From: Acanthosepion esculentum
Lineage: Eukaryota; Mollusca; Cephalopoda; Sepiida; Sepiidae
Reading direction: 5' to 3'
Length of the DNA stretch: 64,000 nucleotides
Assembly: GCA_964036315.1 (NCBI GenBank)
Contig: OZ038485.1
Span: forward strand, 80,290,360 to 80,354,359
The translations under genes and the position numbers were made by a program. The notes beneath the pieces are model-generated. The model was not told the origin of the DNA and did no database searches. It saw only the letters and a list, made by a program, of their open reading frames with translations. This document shows, piece by piece, positions 1 through 40,159 of this stretch. Each line of letters begins with the position of its first letter. The first letter of the stretch is position 1.

Positions 1-1767
1 TATATTACGATTGTTTTATATTCCGGCTTTATTCAAATGTATGTCGTATTCGTTAACGTCCTTGGAATTTCAAACCGAACCCCTTATTTAATGCATTCAT
101 GTAAATTGTTATCATACCTATGTCCATGATCCAGGTGATAATCTTATATTACATCATACTTCATTGAGAATTCATCTTTTTATGCGGCGTCTTCTCGTTT
201 AATTGAAGCAAAGTAAAGGATTTCCAGTGTCTGAAGAATGGCCTAATCTCACGCCCGCTAAGTAATCAACGACCTGCTGAATAAAAGCGTTGGTTCGAGT
301 GTACAGTTATGTTGTGATCGTGAGTCCGATATTTTCTCTGGTTCAGTGAAACGGTTAGAAATCGACCCAGAGAGAATCACATGAAACCAGAAGAATGAAC
401 TAATAATAGACATAGCACGGGCTGACGAATGGGAACATTTTTACCCTTCTGATCGCTTGAGTTATGTCTTATTTTGTAAGGTTTCATCCTGGCACTTACG
501 AGAAGAACAAGCATAGATATCAATAATACGTCGAAGTTTATTTATCATTTTGGAAATACAAGAAATTATAGACAATGCTTGAAAATTGTTTGCGAATGAA
601 CCTAGCTGCACTAAGTAGCTTTAATTTTTTTTAAATTAAAAGATACACCGAAAGAAGGACCGATTTTAGAACAACGTAAACGTTTTTATAAGGATGAAAG
701 GAATAACAAGAGAATTAGTTTGAAGAAAGAATGTCTATAAACAGAAGCCTTTGAAGAATTTATGTTATTCAAGAAGAGCTGATTCCTCGTACGTCATACA
801 CCGTCAATGTGTAACTTTGCGTCTATTTAATTCATATGAATATGTCGTTTTGCGTAAGTTACTTACACGTCCTTGTAACATTGAATTCATACACATGCAT
901 GAACACACACACATTCGCACTCAAACAAACACACACAAAGATACGCAATTTTATTGAGATGGTTTCACAGTGGAGAGTTCGGTTCCAAAGTGGTTCGCTA
1001 CGGTCAGAAATGGAAAGTTTTAAATGGCACACCGAGCATGTCCCGCTCGACTTGCAATCGGTAATGGCGCTTGTCTAAAAACAATCCAGGTCACATGATA
1101 CGGGACATTGTAAAATTTATCTACACATTTTATATGACGTATTTAAAAATACATACGTGAATTGGTACAATGTCTGCGTGCCTCACGAATTAACGGAAAA
1201 AATTTAAGTAAACAGTATTTCAATCTGAGACTAAGCGCTCAAACGAAACGGAAACAATTCATTTTTAACAAGTAAGATCAAAGCCAACGGAAGATGGACT
1301 CTCAGCATCAATGTGGAGTCTAAAATGTCTGGAAGAAAATAAAATGAGCTACAGTTTATCAAAAAGCCCGTTTTCATACGAAGAAGATGATGTTGTGTAT
1401 GCAGCGAGATGACGAAATGTAGCGAAAAGAAATGGCGCATATATGGTTCATTTAAATTACATAAAAATATGTAAATATTGATTGTGAAATTCAGTTGTAA
1501 AAATAATGAAAAAAAACATGAGTCTTATGAGACTCATGAATCTGCGTTTTTACCTGCGAAATTTATTTCAGTGGCAATTTATTTCAAATTATTTTTTACC
1601 TGCGAAAATTATTTCAATGGCAATTTATTTCAATGTCTCTTGAGTCCTCGAATGTTTCTTTTATGTGATTTCGACTTTCTTTATTTCACTCTATCGTTTT
1701 CCTTTATCGCTCCCATTCGTTTCTGGACTGCAATATATGAGAAAATTATACACAGTATATAAATAGA

Positions 1768-1770
<3 letters not shown>
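1..1770. other. No recognisable gene
   Basis: Only short ORFs without recognisable motifs occur here, and each is matched by an equivalent short ORF in the right copy because the DNA is duplicated. No splice-site-flanked exon or transposon domain was recognised on either strand. Confidence 0.5.

Positions 1771-1828
<58 letters not shown>
1771..1828. repeat. (CT)n microsatellite
   Basis: Uninterrupted CT dinucleotide run. The matching run in the right copy (54085-54136) is six bases shorter, which accounts for the first offset change between the copies. Confidence 0.95.
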
Positions 1829-1829
<1 letters not shown>

Positions 1830-2060
1830 TCTCTCTCCATTCTCCTGCCAATATTTTGAATTTCCCTGCACATTTCCATAATAAAACTTATCAACATGCA
1901 TGATTTGTTCATTACCTTCTCTCCTTCATCACGTCGAGCATCACAAATCTACCCTATTTGCAAGTTGAACGATGCTGTGGTATATGCTGATATTCCCTTT
2001 GAATCGTCCATTAGGAAGGAATTCTCTTATTCACAAGATTTTCTTTTACAAGTGTACTGA

Positions 2061-3718
2061 TTGTACGCTGCTGAAAGAAAGTTTCGATCTTTTTCTTCGA
2101 GACACCCTTTTGATATTTTTAATATTCCTATTGAGAATTGCGCCACAGACATTCCTTCTTGGGGTAAAGCTTTGATACCTTTCTGGAAATATCAGTTGAA
2201 ACCGCAATCTTCTCCGTGGTTCAATACGGCATGTTCAACCGCTACAAACCATACGAATCTCTTTTTCCAGCTGCATAAGCACGAGAGACCCGATCACAAT
2301 AGACGCCGGTGCCTGCTTCTAATACTTGTGAACGTGTTCTCAAAAAGGCTCTCTATTTGCTGATAGCATGAGGCACCGTATAGTCTATAATACGTTTGCC
2401 TCTCATAACTATTGGCGGTTGTGTAATAGTGTATTAAATAAGTATAATTCTTCTATCCCTACCCTCTGCACTAAATTTGAAGTTTTAACATGTTCTGCTG
2501 ATAAAGTGGAATGTTTTGCTAATAAATTCATTCAAAACCTATTCCTCAGTCATCTGGAAAATCTTTGCCTGACTTCCACTTAGAACTGAATCTCTATTGA
2601 GTGTATTGTATATGATTCCGTCCATGTATCCTGCTATCATCTCTAAATTGGATCTTCACTAAGCATGTGCAATTGATGGTATCCCTACAATATACCTTAA
2701 TAGATGTACCCCATGAATTTTTCTTTCTAAACTCTACAGTAAATCTATTAATACTTCTTGTTTTTCTACTTGTTAGAAATCCTCTTCTGTAACTTCAGAC
2801 TTTAAGAACTCAGGTGACCCGTCTGATCTTTCAAACAAACAGCCTATTAGCGATTTATCACGTTTAGCTAAATACTAGATGCACTAATCAACTCTGAATT
2901 GGTTATGCATCTCACATTGCAGGGTCTTCACTCAGATAATCAATATGGCTTTCCCTTCTTTAGATCACCTGCTGATGTATTAACGAATATTGCTGAAAGA
3001 GCCTATCAGGCTTTAGATAAGAATATTGAAGCTCGAGCAGTTGCTTTGGATATTTACATGGTATTTGACTTGGTTTCGTATACTGGTTTGAACTTATTTA
3101 GTCTTTCTTAACAAATCGGTAAATGAAAGTTGTCTGAATCGGCCACTCTTCTAGATCTATTTACATTAATGCAGCTGTTACCTATGATTATCTCATTGGA
3201 CTTTCGTTGTTCTTAATTTTCATCAATGGCGTTCATAATGTCATGCTAAAAAAATTTCTCGTCGAAAGCTATTTTGCTTGTTTATAACACTTCCATTCGT
3301 TTATGCTTTGAATATTTCTGTTACATGATCTGGTGCTCGTGTTATATATTTAATGGTCTTTGATAAAATCCAAAGGATAATCTGATATGTCATTTTTCAT
3401 GAGATGTCATCTCGGCTGCATTCCCACCACCGTAATGTAGCTTCCTTGTGCCGTTTCGATAAATATTTCCATAGTAATTTTTGTGATGAATTTTATTTTA
3501 TGTTACTTACATTTTCTGAATGTAAGCGAAGTATTAGATTGGTGGCAATATTTCATCATTTTACAAGTAAAATGGCTAGATGTAACCGTAAGGTCTATTC
3601 TGAAAGTTTTTTTCTATCGCATTTCGCTCTTGTGGAAATCGTCTCCTTGCTTTCCAATCAAGTTTGATCTTCAAAAATTTAAATGCATTGTCAATCGTTA
3701 TCTTCTGGATACTTAATC
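2061..3718 (+). pseudogene. Decayed Jockey-like non-LTR retrotransposon, left copy
   Basis: Fragments in several plus-strand frames read in the order expected of a Jockey-type LINE. Around 2210-2310 there is a linker after the endonuclease (PWFNTACSTA, then NRRR). Around 2368-2583 a segment contains NYWRLCNSVLNKYNSSIPTL. Around 2920-3090 are reverse transcriptase pieces (DNQYGF, then RAVALDIYMVFD, where a live element would have a DxSKAFD-like motif). Around 3404-3718 is the C-terminal tail (HRNVASLCRFDKYF and NRYLLDT). Frames change repeatedly and many stops intervene, so nothing is translatable as a whole. The YADD core was not found. Assignment to the Jockey/CR1 group is by resemblance only; the exact clade is uncertain. 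Confidence 0.65.
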
Positions 3719-3719
3719 C

Positions 3720-5424
3720 TTTTTTTTATTGATCACTCCTTAATAATGTTTTTCTTTTTCTTATATTCTTTCAAGCTCATCAACCTCCTGTTTCCTATTT
3801 GGATTTCTATTTGTTCAAAAACAGTAATACATTCTGTAATACTAGTATAATTCTGGTGAGAGAAAAATCATTTTTTCTACCATTTCATGGACAATTAAAG
3901 ATTTTGACCTGGGGAAGATCCTGAAGTTTGGCTACAGTTCCAAATAAAATTGTAAATTAGCTTTTCTTTATATATAGGCTTTTTTACATTCATGTTAAAA
4001 AAATTGTTATTAGAAAAAACACAGTTCTATTTTTAATTCAAATTTTAACTCCATGAAAGTATTTCTAAAAATTTATCATTCAAAACAATAAAACAGGAAT
4101 GTCCGATAGGCCCTTCAAAGTAAAATCGATAAACGATAAATATTGCATTACATTAGTTTTAATACAATTATATCAGTTTTTATAATGTTTTAAATATAAA
4201 ATTCTTCTTCTAAATAGACAATCTAATAAATAAATAGTGTTTATTGTTTGTGCTGTCAATTCTCAAGAACAAGTATAATGCATGAATTCAGTTTTATATG
4301 TTTAGGTTTTATTACAATTTTAAACACCGCTTTTTAAAGTACAAACATTGCCGAGAGTAATGGTGGTTGAAATAAGGTCGGTATCAAAGGCGAAATCGTC
4401 CTTTTGACACATCGGTTTACATTAGGCACGAACGTTCTTGTTTGCAAAAAAAAAACAGTATCTTCTTACTTTCTGGGATCATAGATGAAATAAAAAGTGT
4501 TAATGCAGAATGTATCACTAGGATAATTCTTATAAAAAATAAAACAGTGTTAGTGTACAGCTTTTTATGGGAATCATTGTTAGAAAGAATAAAACTATTT
4601 TAGTGAAGAATTTATCACTGGGAACATTGATAGTTTTAGTGAAGAATTTATCACTGGGAACATTGTTAAAAATAATAACATTGAAGGACAATACATGGAT
4701 GCGTATATGTATGCAAAATATGCAAAGAGAAAAAAGTGTGCGACGTGTTAAACCTAAGAAGAATTTCTACTTATGAAAAGCAAATCATTTTTAAATAAAT
4801 GAAAAAAGTGGGACTAATTCAATTAGACATTCAACATGTAGATTGAATTGAGATACGAGATAACTTTAGTTTTCAAATTTAGTTCTTAATCGTTTAAAAC
4901 GAGAAAAATGTGTAATGTTAAATCATACCTGGAATGGTTATAAGATACCAAATTTCATTTAATATTTTCTGTTAATGGTTTTTAAGAAACATTCGATTTG
5001 ACGTATTTCAAATAAATGTACAATGTTGGATGTCTTTATACCAAATTTCTTTATATTTTTTTATTTTTTATGTTTTATTTATAGTTTATATTGGATAAAA
5101 ATAATAATTGAAAGATCACAGAGAAAACACTTGTAAATTTCTAAAGAAATTCATTAGCTACATCCTGCTTATCGCTTCTCAAACGCCGGTATTGTCACAT
5201 GATTTTCATCTTCGAATGAAGGATCAGTTCCCGTTCAACAGAGAACAGGCAGTGGCTTGGAAGTGTTGGAAAAGAGCAAATACCCCCAAACATTCTTTCA
5301 TATTCCGTGTAAAATCAAATCTAAGATCTACAACACATGTATCATCTTCTACTCTGTTACAAAACAATGACATAAAAGAGGAGCTTAGGAAATGTAAAAC
5401 AGACTTCTTGCATTATTAAACTAT
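3720..5424. other. AT-rich stretch without recognised gene
   Basis: Strongly AT-rich. Near 4567-4680 a short phrase of about 30 bases is repeated in tandem with variation. The 103-residue plus-strand ORF at 5108-5419 has no recognised domain. On the minus strand this is the downstream flank of the transporter gene. An AATAAA-type signal is readable on the minus strand around 5065-5080, about 0.8 kb past the stop codon, and could serve as a polyadenylation signal. From about 4532 onward this DNA is absent from the right copy. Confidence 0.4.
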
Positions 5425-5545
5425 CTAGAATTGATACAGACATTCATAGAATAAAGCACAAGCGAACCTGATGCCTGTTAGGAATAATGAGGAAGTAAGA
5501 AAAAAGATAGTACCGAAAGACTATGTTGCATCGGACAAAGAATTC
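5425..5545 (-). pseudogene. Decayed copy of the transporter's terminal exon
   Basis: Read on the minus strand, this matches the start of the true last coding exon at 5864-6000. It begins SLSDAT, then an in-frame TAG at 5521-5523, then SFGTIFF, followed by a hydrophobic stretch and a stop at 5425-5427. The true exon reads SLFDATQSFDSIFYF, so the stop replaces the glutamine codon. The splice acceptor is also gone: the CAG before the true exon corresponds to TTGG here. Lying about 320 bp past the real stop, it looks like a relic of an older duplicated transporter 3' end, not a usable alternative exon. Confidence 0.75.
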
Positions 5546-5863
5546 CAAAATCAAGAAGTTACCAGAAAATATCGGCATTATATTACGTGTAGCTATTATT
5601 ATCTGCATTTGAATATTTAAATTCAATATAAGCAATTTTCATCTGTACTCCTTTTTGTAACAACGAATATCAGAATAGGAAAGAAAGAAATAGAGCAAGT
5701 GGTTAGAGTAAATACAACTTCATTAATAAGAGTTAGTTTTCAAAGGAATAAATTGGCTAGACGTTTAGACACGTAGCGAATAGAAAAACTTGAATATCTC
5801 ATAGACATAGAAACTTATTTTCAGATGCAATTTTAAGAAATTATTTTTCTTTATCAGTTATTC

Positions 5864-32854
<26,991 letters not shown>

Positions 32855-32858
32855 TCTG

Positions 32859-33860
32859 AAAAAAATATATTTAAATTTTTATAATTTCAAATTGACCAAT
32901 ATTATAACGTCGATTAAATGAATGAAAACCTTCTCAAAACTTTAAATGAATATTGATTGATATTCACATATCTTAAAAACAATTTCTCTCATTCTGTAAA
33001 TTTCTCTCTCTCATTCATATACACACACAGACACACACTATATTTCTAACACACCTATAATTTAAGATGTAACAGTATATATTATTTGTAACAAGTATTT
33101 AAAGAAAACCTTTCAATTGATTTTAAAAGACAACAAACAGGACAAAAAGCAATCGACATTTCGATATTTTGATAAAAATATTTTCTTTCAATTCCAAGTA
33201 TTAAAGTTAGTAACATTTTATTTAGCTTCGATTCAAAATTTTAAAAAAACAAATGTTTGTTCTACACTTCACCACTTCCATATACTTCATGACTTCCGAA
33301 ATTTCTTTCATTAAAGAACAGATTTAGGAGTCGTATCCTATAGAAAGTAACGCTCATAATGATTTGTTTTTTATTTTATTTTTATTGATATTTTAATAAA
33401 GATGCTTTACAATTTCTACACACAAAAATTGTGTGTAAGAAAGATAATGCTATTCTATTTCCTAACTTTAACTTAGTTGAATTCCCTAAACGAAAATATA
33501 AAATTTATGACAAGTGCGATTTTACCATAAAACCACATTTATTATGAATATATCTTTCACTTAAAAATCCCCAAAATATGGCCAGACAAAAAAAAAGTTG
33601 AAAAAAAAGGTTTCCAATCGGTGCGTAATTATAACCGAAGCTCGCGTTTTTATGTCTCCCACTGCGGTTCTTACAAATAATTCCATCAACAAAAAATATA
33701 TTACATTCGGATAAAGTCTTTCTTGAGAGCGGAAAGCGTTACGCAAAATGTTTCCACCTTGTCACACATATGGAAGTGTGTAGTCTAATAAAAAGACTGC
33801 TCAATGTTAAATAACAGTGCTATATAATATATTAAAAAATACATATTACCCCACATTTAA
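32859..33860. other. Upstream flank/first intron of the transporter
   Basis: The minus-strand acceptor at 32856-32858 shows that transcription starts further right, so this is probably intron. AT-rich with short A and T runs and a small CA/CACACA cluster near 33020-33040. No promoter could be recognised. Confidence 0.4.
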
Positions 33861-33869
33861 TATATATAT

Positions 33870-35100
33870 ATATATATGGTATTTATTTCAGGGGACTACA
33901 AAACCACAGTCCATAATATCCAAAAATATATATAAATTTCATCACTCATGAAATGATGGGGAGGAGATGAACCCAGAAGACAAACTAAAAATGTAACACA
34001 AAGATAAAACTAAAGCAAAACAATGTTAGCAGGACCCGTCGACCCCTCGAAATAATAAGAGAGGCTGCTGTATTCTGCCGACAGACTAAGTCAAGAAGCA
34101 AACTCAATAATATAATGGGAAGGGCAAAAAATAAATGGAGGAATGGGGAAAGATAAAAGGCTGACCCAATGGAGATGAAAAATTGGGGACAAATACAAAC
34201 TGGGGAAGTTGGGAATCTCAATATGGACAATAACAAAACAGAATGCCGGGAACAAAACTTATTCACATTAACTAGGAAAACATAATAGTGTCTAACTTAA
34301 ATTCACAGGGAACCTCCCCGGTGCTTTAAGGTGACTTAAAAAGGAAAATCCATTCTAACCCCGTCCACACAAACCAATGCTCGCCTCACTCACCCAGCTT
34401 TCACTGAAATTTGTTGAAATCAAATGCTTTCCATCAGATATAATTTTTACCTTAAGCTGATGCTTAAAGAAAACAACCAGATCCTGATGCGAATAACGTT
34501 CATCTCGCAAGATTCCCTCCTTTCGCAACGTCCACACCAGCACTGTAGCCACGTAAAAAAACACCTTCCCATTGTCACACGTCTACACGAGATCGATGGA
34601 CATGAGCTGATCGGGAGCGATACGAGCCGTCAACTCGCCGACATAATCCCCAAAAAAGCGCACCTGAGGACAGAAGGTGTGCAAAGCCGATTCCTCTAAG
34701 CCAAGGTCAAATCGATGACAGTCTGGCAAATCTGCCGCGCCCAATCTGAAGGTTACGTTATTGAAAGGTAGCACGTTCTGTATTAATCGTCAGCTAAGCG
34801 AAAACTCTGAGTTGCTTAGTTAATTCGCCGCTGGCGCCCAAGACCAAAAAGAGCGCAACTCTAATGCCGACAAGTCTAGCTGGTCATACAGAGGATCCTT
34901 TGCGACCCTCTCCACAAATTCACGATAGAATAGTCTCCGAGACCGAGAAAGGTCACTGGACAGAGGAAGGATCTTCAACGCCGACCGACACTCACTGAGG
35001 AAAATCGGCAACCTTCCAGGACCGCTACGGCGTTTACCCGAATAAATGGGAGGAGTGATCAGGCTAGGTAAGGAGTCCCTAACATTCCGCACCAAAATCG
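33870..35100 (-). mobile_element. Tx1-like LINE 3' fragment
   Basis: Minus-strand pieces in order: FLSECRSALKILPLSSDLSR and LFYREFVERVAKDPLYDQL (34820-35095), FRLGAADLPDCHRFDLGLEE (34583-34774), and SHQDLVVFFKHQLKVKIISD (34355-34564). These are the C-terminal blocks of Tx1-like LINEs, past the polymerase. Stops separate them. The 3' untranslated part runs to about 33870 and ends in CCCTGAAATAAATACC followed by a TA run, resembling the tail of the 8850-14245 element. 5'-truncated. Confidence 0.8.
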
Positions 35101-36440
35101 AGCCCTCCTACCTTTGCCTTTACTTCTAACCAATTCTTCTTCAGCTGGAGTCCGGACCAGAACCACACTCCAAGAATGTGGACGGGTTGAAACAAAGGGC
35201 CCCGTAAACACGAACGACTTCCAGGTACCTAGCTGCAAGCCGGTTAATATTGGCCTCTGTCACCTCGTACCGTTCAAGCACTTTCTGTACCACATTAATT
35301 TCGCAACGGTACCATACAAGACTCTCCCGTCGCTTTCATCGTATGAGAATTTAGTAGCTCCGCTATTAGAATCTAACAGCCAGACTATTCACACATATGA
35401 ATCGATTATATTGGTGAAGGCTTGTGCAGAACTAACAACACCTTTCAAAAGAACCGAATTCAGAGAACTGGTGCACATAGTGTGCCACAAGTTCAGCAAA
35501 CAAGCCTCCTCATGTTTTGAATTTAGAATTTTTTTTTAACATGGTTGACATTTCCCTAGACTCGTTACCAACCAAGGCTATAGGGCACAATCTTCCATGC
35601 TATTTCCAGATAGGTGTATGTGGGAAGAAGTGATGGATTCATAACATTCCTTAGGATATTTGCCCGTAAGTAAATGCATATAATACACTATATAGATTGT
35701 ACAAAATGGCCAATGTTGTACATGGACAAACATTTACAATCATAAAGAAAAGATTATATGCGCATCGCAGTTTTATACTGCATAACAACACTTTAAAGAC
35801 ACTAATGATTCATCGTAATATATCTGACCTTAATTTCAACTTAATGAAAGCCAGTTTGATCAGGAGAGAAAAAGATTCACTAAGAAGAAAATGCATTGAG
35901 AGTGCGCTAATCAGACAATTCTCGACCATATACCTAAGATCAGGGCCATATATGATATAACCGATCGTAGCAGCGCAATACGTTATACGAAATAACAGAG
36001 AAAAACAGATTTACTGCCACTATCTGAAAGTATGTTCGAACATATACGACATTATCAGAAAATAAGAGAGATGACAACAGATGAGAAGAAGAAGAATATT
36101 GAATACAATTATTTGAAAAAGTTTAATAATTATTTATTCAAATATTTGCTTGTGTGTGTCCGGCTTAAACTAAAAAACTACAATAATTAACGATAAAATA
36201 AATCTGGAACCAATCAAAATCAAGAAAAATTCGGGAATGAATTCTTTAAAAAAATTGTGAAGGCAGATACTGACGGGCAAGCAAACGGACCGGACCAACC
36301 GATGAAAAGCATTTCATCCACTCTCCCTTAGCCTCAAGCTTCGGACTCCTAAAATCCTACAGAGAGTCAAGAATTACTGCTATCATGAAATATTTACATA
36401 CCTACACATACATTAACAAATACACTCCTGCCTCTCTCTC
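35100..36440. other. Unassigned sequence with two open frames
   Basis: Plus-strand frames at 35114-35539 (141 codons) and 35697-35960 (87 codons) have no recognised domain. The second ends RRKCIESALIRQFSTIYLRS, which vaguely recalls the end of some retroelement endonuclease regions, but the resemblance is too weak to name. A CT run lies at 36427-36454. Confidence 0.35.
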
Positions 36441-39400
36441 TCTCTCTCTCTCCCCCTATCGTGAACGATAAATGAGGGTCAGCAGTGGATGGTGCCTTTC
36501 GTTTTACACTTATGCATGAAGGCAAAGGCTATTGTTGAGAAAATCAGGTAAGGGAAAGACATATTCCCTTTGTGCGATACGAGCCCAGATGTGAGCAACA
36601 AAGCCTCGCTGACAGATTAACATTGTTAAAGCAGGATTTTGATGGCGTCTCTGCTTTAGAGCTTGACGAAGCAGATCACCATGCTTCAGTTTACTGTCTT
36701 CAAAACCCTTTATCTTAATGAAACATATCTTACGCTACTCCTTTCGGTTTGATGCTTGGGTTTCCCATGTTTACAGATCAATGGTGAGACGTTTCAAGTT
36801 GTCTTTCAAGTGGTATTTGTAGCGTAAGAAAGCTTGGATTTTGGTAGTTGTCCATACAGCACCATTCTGGAGATCTATACTCATCTATTCTCACATGACC
36901 AGGCCACCTAAGTTTACCCCGAGAGACACGTCTTTAGTGATCCATAACCTACGTTTAAGATTACCGAATGCTGTGCTGGCTTTGGCTATTCTGGACTGGA
37001 TTTCTCTGTCCATTTTTCCATCAGAAAAGACTGTTGATCCAACATATGTGAACACCTCAACAGTTTTTAATGCCGTGCCATCAATGAATACGGAAGGATT
37101 TGTGAGAGATGGATTGCCTGGTAGATTATCCCTGTCTACTTTATGTTGATAGTGAGACCAAATGCTTTCGCTGTTTCAGAAAATTTATCAAGGATATTTT
37201 GAATTTCTTCTAGGTTGTGTGCTAATAGAACGGCGTCATCTGCAAAGAGAAGATCGCGTACCAGCTACAGACCAAGTTTCGATTGTGCTGATTTTATAGA
37301 TCTCCATTTGTTCACAATTCAACATTGACTCTTTCACTTAAGTCAAAGAATGCTTTTTCAAACATGGCAGAAAAGTAAAGTGCAAAGAGAATATGAGAAA
37401 GAACGCAACCATGTTTTGTACCGTTGGAGACGAAAAAGGCGCCCGATTGCTCACTTGCCGACCTTGCAAAAGATTTCATTCCTTCGTGAAAGGAGATAAT
37501 AATATGGAGAATTTTTTAGAACACCTAATTTTGATAGAACTTTCCAAAAGCAGTTCGATATATAGTATCGAAAGCCTTTGTGAAGTCTACAAAAACAACA
37601 AATAGATCCTTGTTTTGTTCTCGTAACATCTCCTGAGCCTGCCGGAGACAAAAGATCATATTTACGCTTCTACTATCGGATCGAAAACCGCATTGGGTCT
37701 CTGTCAATGCTAATTCTGAGACAAATTCATTAAGCTTATTCAGGATGATACAAGCAAGGTTAACCAGCAACCGAAAGAAGAGATACCCCTCTATGATTCT
37801 CACATTCACACCTGTTCCCTTTGCGTTTATACAAATGAACAATTGAAGCATCATTATACTGCTGTGGCACTTTTCCCTTTTCCCACACAAGGTTGAATAT
37901 TTCACAAATTTTGCGTATCAAAGATTGGTGCCACATTTATATATTTCAGATGGAATTCCATCTTCGCCCGGGGTTTTTCCATTCGACAGCTGTTTGAGGG
38001 CTTTTGTGAGATCGAAGTTTGAAGAGTCAGCAGAAAGGCTTTGTACAACAGGTCCCTAAGTAACATTGTTTATTACTTCTTCATCAACAGACGAATCCTG
38101 ATTTAGGACCGTGGAGAAGTGTGCTGCCCAGCGTTTGATAATGTGGCTTTTGTCTGTCAAAAGAGTGTTATCTAAAGAAAAGATTGGTGATAGACTACTG
38201 GAAATAGGACCAAAAACAACCTTCAAGTTTTGGTCGAATGATTTGAAGTCACATCTGTCAGCAGACTCCTGTAAAGCCTTAGCTTCTGCTGTCCACCAGC
38301 CCTCCTTCGTCTCCTTCAATTTTGTTTGAGACTTTCCCTTGACTGATTTAAAGGCCCATTTCTTTTCATGCTTTGTCTGCCATCCAAACCTGATGATATT
38401 TATGCATATTTCCAAGTAGATATTTAATTTCAGAATCGTTCGAATCAAACGAGTCTTGATGTTTTCGCTGAACATACCGAGTGTCTCTTTTGCCGAGTCA
38501 TACAGTACGTTTTATAAAGCAGACCATGCCAATTCAACTTCATTACCAATATCAAGAGATAGAATTTGTGAGTCACACAATGTTTGGAAAAGGTCTAGTG
38601 TTTCCCTGTCTTTCAGCTTTGTTATGTCTACCGACTTTGGCACTTTTGCTCGATTGTTTCTAACAGGTTTCTTCAAATGCATTGCTGTATATGAGCAAAC
38701 AATTTCGTGATCTGACCAACATTGACCGAGTGTTAGTGATCGCGTCAGGTTTATTGCGTGCCGATCACAACCATGAAAGATGGTGTAATCAATCTTCTCC
38801 TGGTCTAGGAGGTCGCTGTGTAGTTCTGAAACTAGTTGATTGGTGGAAAATTGTGTTTGTGATTACAATATTAAATTCACTGCAAAGAGTCAGCAGCAAT
38901 ACCCAATTAGAATTTGATTTACCGACGCCATGTTTTCCAACGAATTTACCTCCAAATAGTGTGTCACATTCAACACGAGCATTGAAGTCACCCATCACAT
39001 AAATTTTGTCACGAAATGACGTCCGCCTTAAAAGTTCACGAAGGTTACAGAAACGGATTTTTTTACCTCCTCAGTCGAGTCAATTGTAGGAGCATAATAA
39101 TTAAGTAAAGTGGCATGCTTCCTCGAAGCGAAGAGACATTATCCTGTCAGAAATACCAACTGGAAGTGATTCCAGTCGTGACACAAGATCTTTTCCGATG
39201 GCAAATTCTACGACAAATTCTCTTTTCACAGATTCAGGTCGTCCTACCGAGAAGGTGTAGCCACCTTCCACATTTTTGTGTTGCCATCTGTCTGACAGTC
39301 TTGTTTCTGATAGAGCAGTAATACTGATGTTGTTCTGTTTAAGTACTCGTGCAATAATTGATTTTCTGCGTTCAGGGTTATTCTTATTGTCCTGAAGAGT

Positions 39401-39780
39401 CCTTACACTCCAAGATGCTATAAATATGTTTGTTTCATCGAGTTTTGATTTTCTGAAACTTCGGTTGTGCAAGTTGGATGCCCAGCCATACGCACAATAT
39501 GACAGGTTCATGCTCGAACATGCAATTTTTAGGTCGCCTTTTATTGACCCTTCCTCGAAAGAGGAAAGCAGTGCCATTCCTAAATAGGGCGGCTTTGTTA
39601 TAAGAAGAGGACACAAAGTGCAACAATCTCCGATTTTTGCTGCCCAACGGCCATCTACTTCAAACCACTCAAATGTGAAATTCAAGCTAACCACTGCCGG
39701 TGGCATCCTCCAGCTGTTCCCGTCGCTATCTCTTCCTCGCCATGGGATTTCTGTACCGCATGTATTTGTGTTGAACTATT
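36440..39780 (-). mobile_element. RTE-like LINE, decayed, nearly complete coding order
   Basis: Minus-strand remnants in the order of an RTE-type LINE. Endonuclease start at 39101-39706: IFIASWSVRTLQDN, ITALSETRL, GGYTF. Endonuclease centre at 38789-38998: MGDFNARV and HGVGKSNSN. Linker at 38056-38475: FDQNLKVVFGP and KRWAAHFSTVLNQDSSVDEE. Reverse transcriptase at 37525-37905: LTETQCGFRSDSR and VVFVDFTKAFD; catalytic FADD at 37246-37235. Downstream tail with CQRGFVAHIWARIA near 36600. Multiple stops and frame changes show it is dead. It lies upstream of the transporter's first coding exon, on the same strand. Confidence 0.85.
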
Positions 39781-40019
39781 AGCCATCCAGCTACTGATCA
39801 ACCTGCACTAAGATTTCTGGCACAAAACACACTCTCACAATGAAAACAACATAGTCCATACAGGTGCACTGTTTGCCACGCGTTAAGTGTTTGTGATGAT
39901 CGCATGTTATATCACGGAGAGTGACCTCCCCGGGACCTCAAAATATATTAGATAGTGCGTGGTGGACCGCACAATATACATAAGGGGTTTTGATGTCAGA
40001 GTTTGTCGTCTCTGGTACG

Positions 40020-40061
40020 AGGGCTGGCGGCTCTCTCTCTCACTCTTCTCTCTCTCACTCT

Positions 40062-40096
<35 letters not shown>

Positions 40097-40101
40097 GCTA
40101 A

Positions 40102-40157
<56 letters not shown>
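40020..40157. repeat. Compound (CT)n-(TA)n microsatellite
   Basis: CT-rich run 40031-40080 followed by TA runs 40081-40096 and 40105-40157. Confidence 0.9.

Positions 40158-40159
<2 letters not shown>

Noticed and set aside
5425..5545. Alternative terminal exon of the transporter
   Set aside because: Acceptor AG is lost and an in-frame stop follows six codons in.
35114..35960. Host protein-coding genes in the two plus-strand frames
   Set aside because: No domain, splice or start-context support; lie between two LINE remnants and may be repeat-derived.
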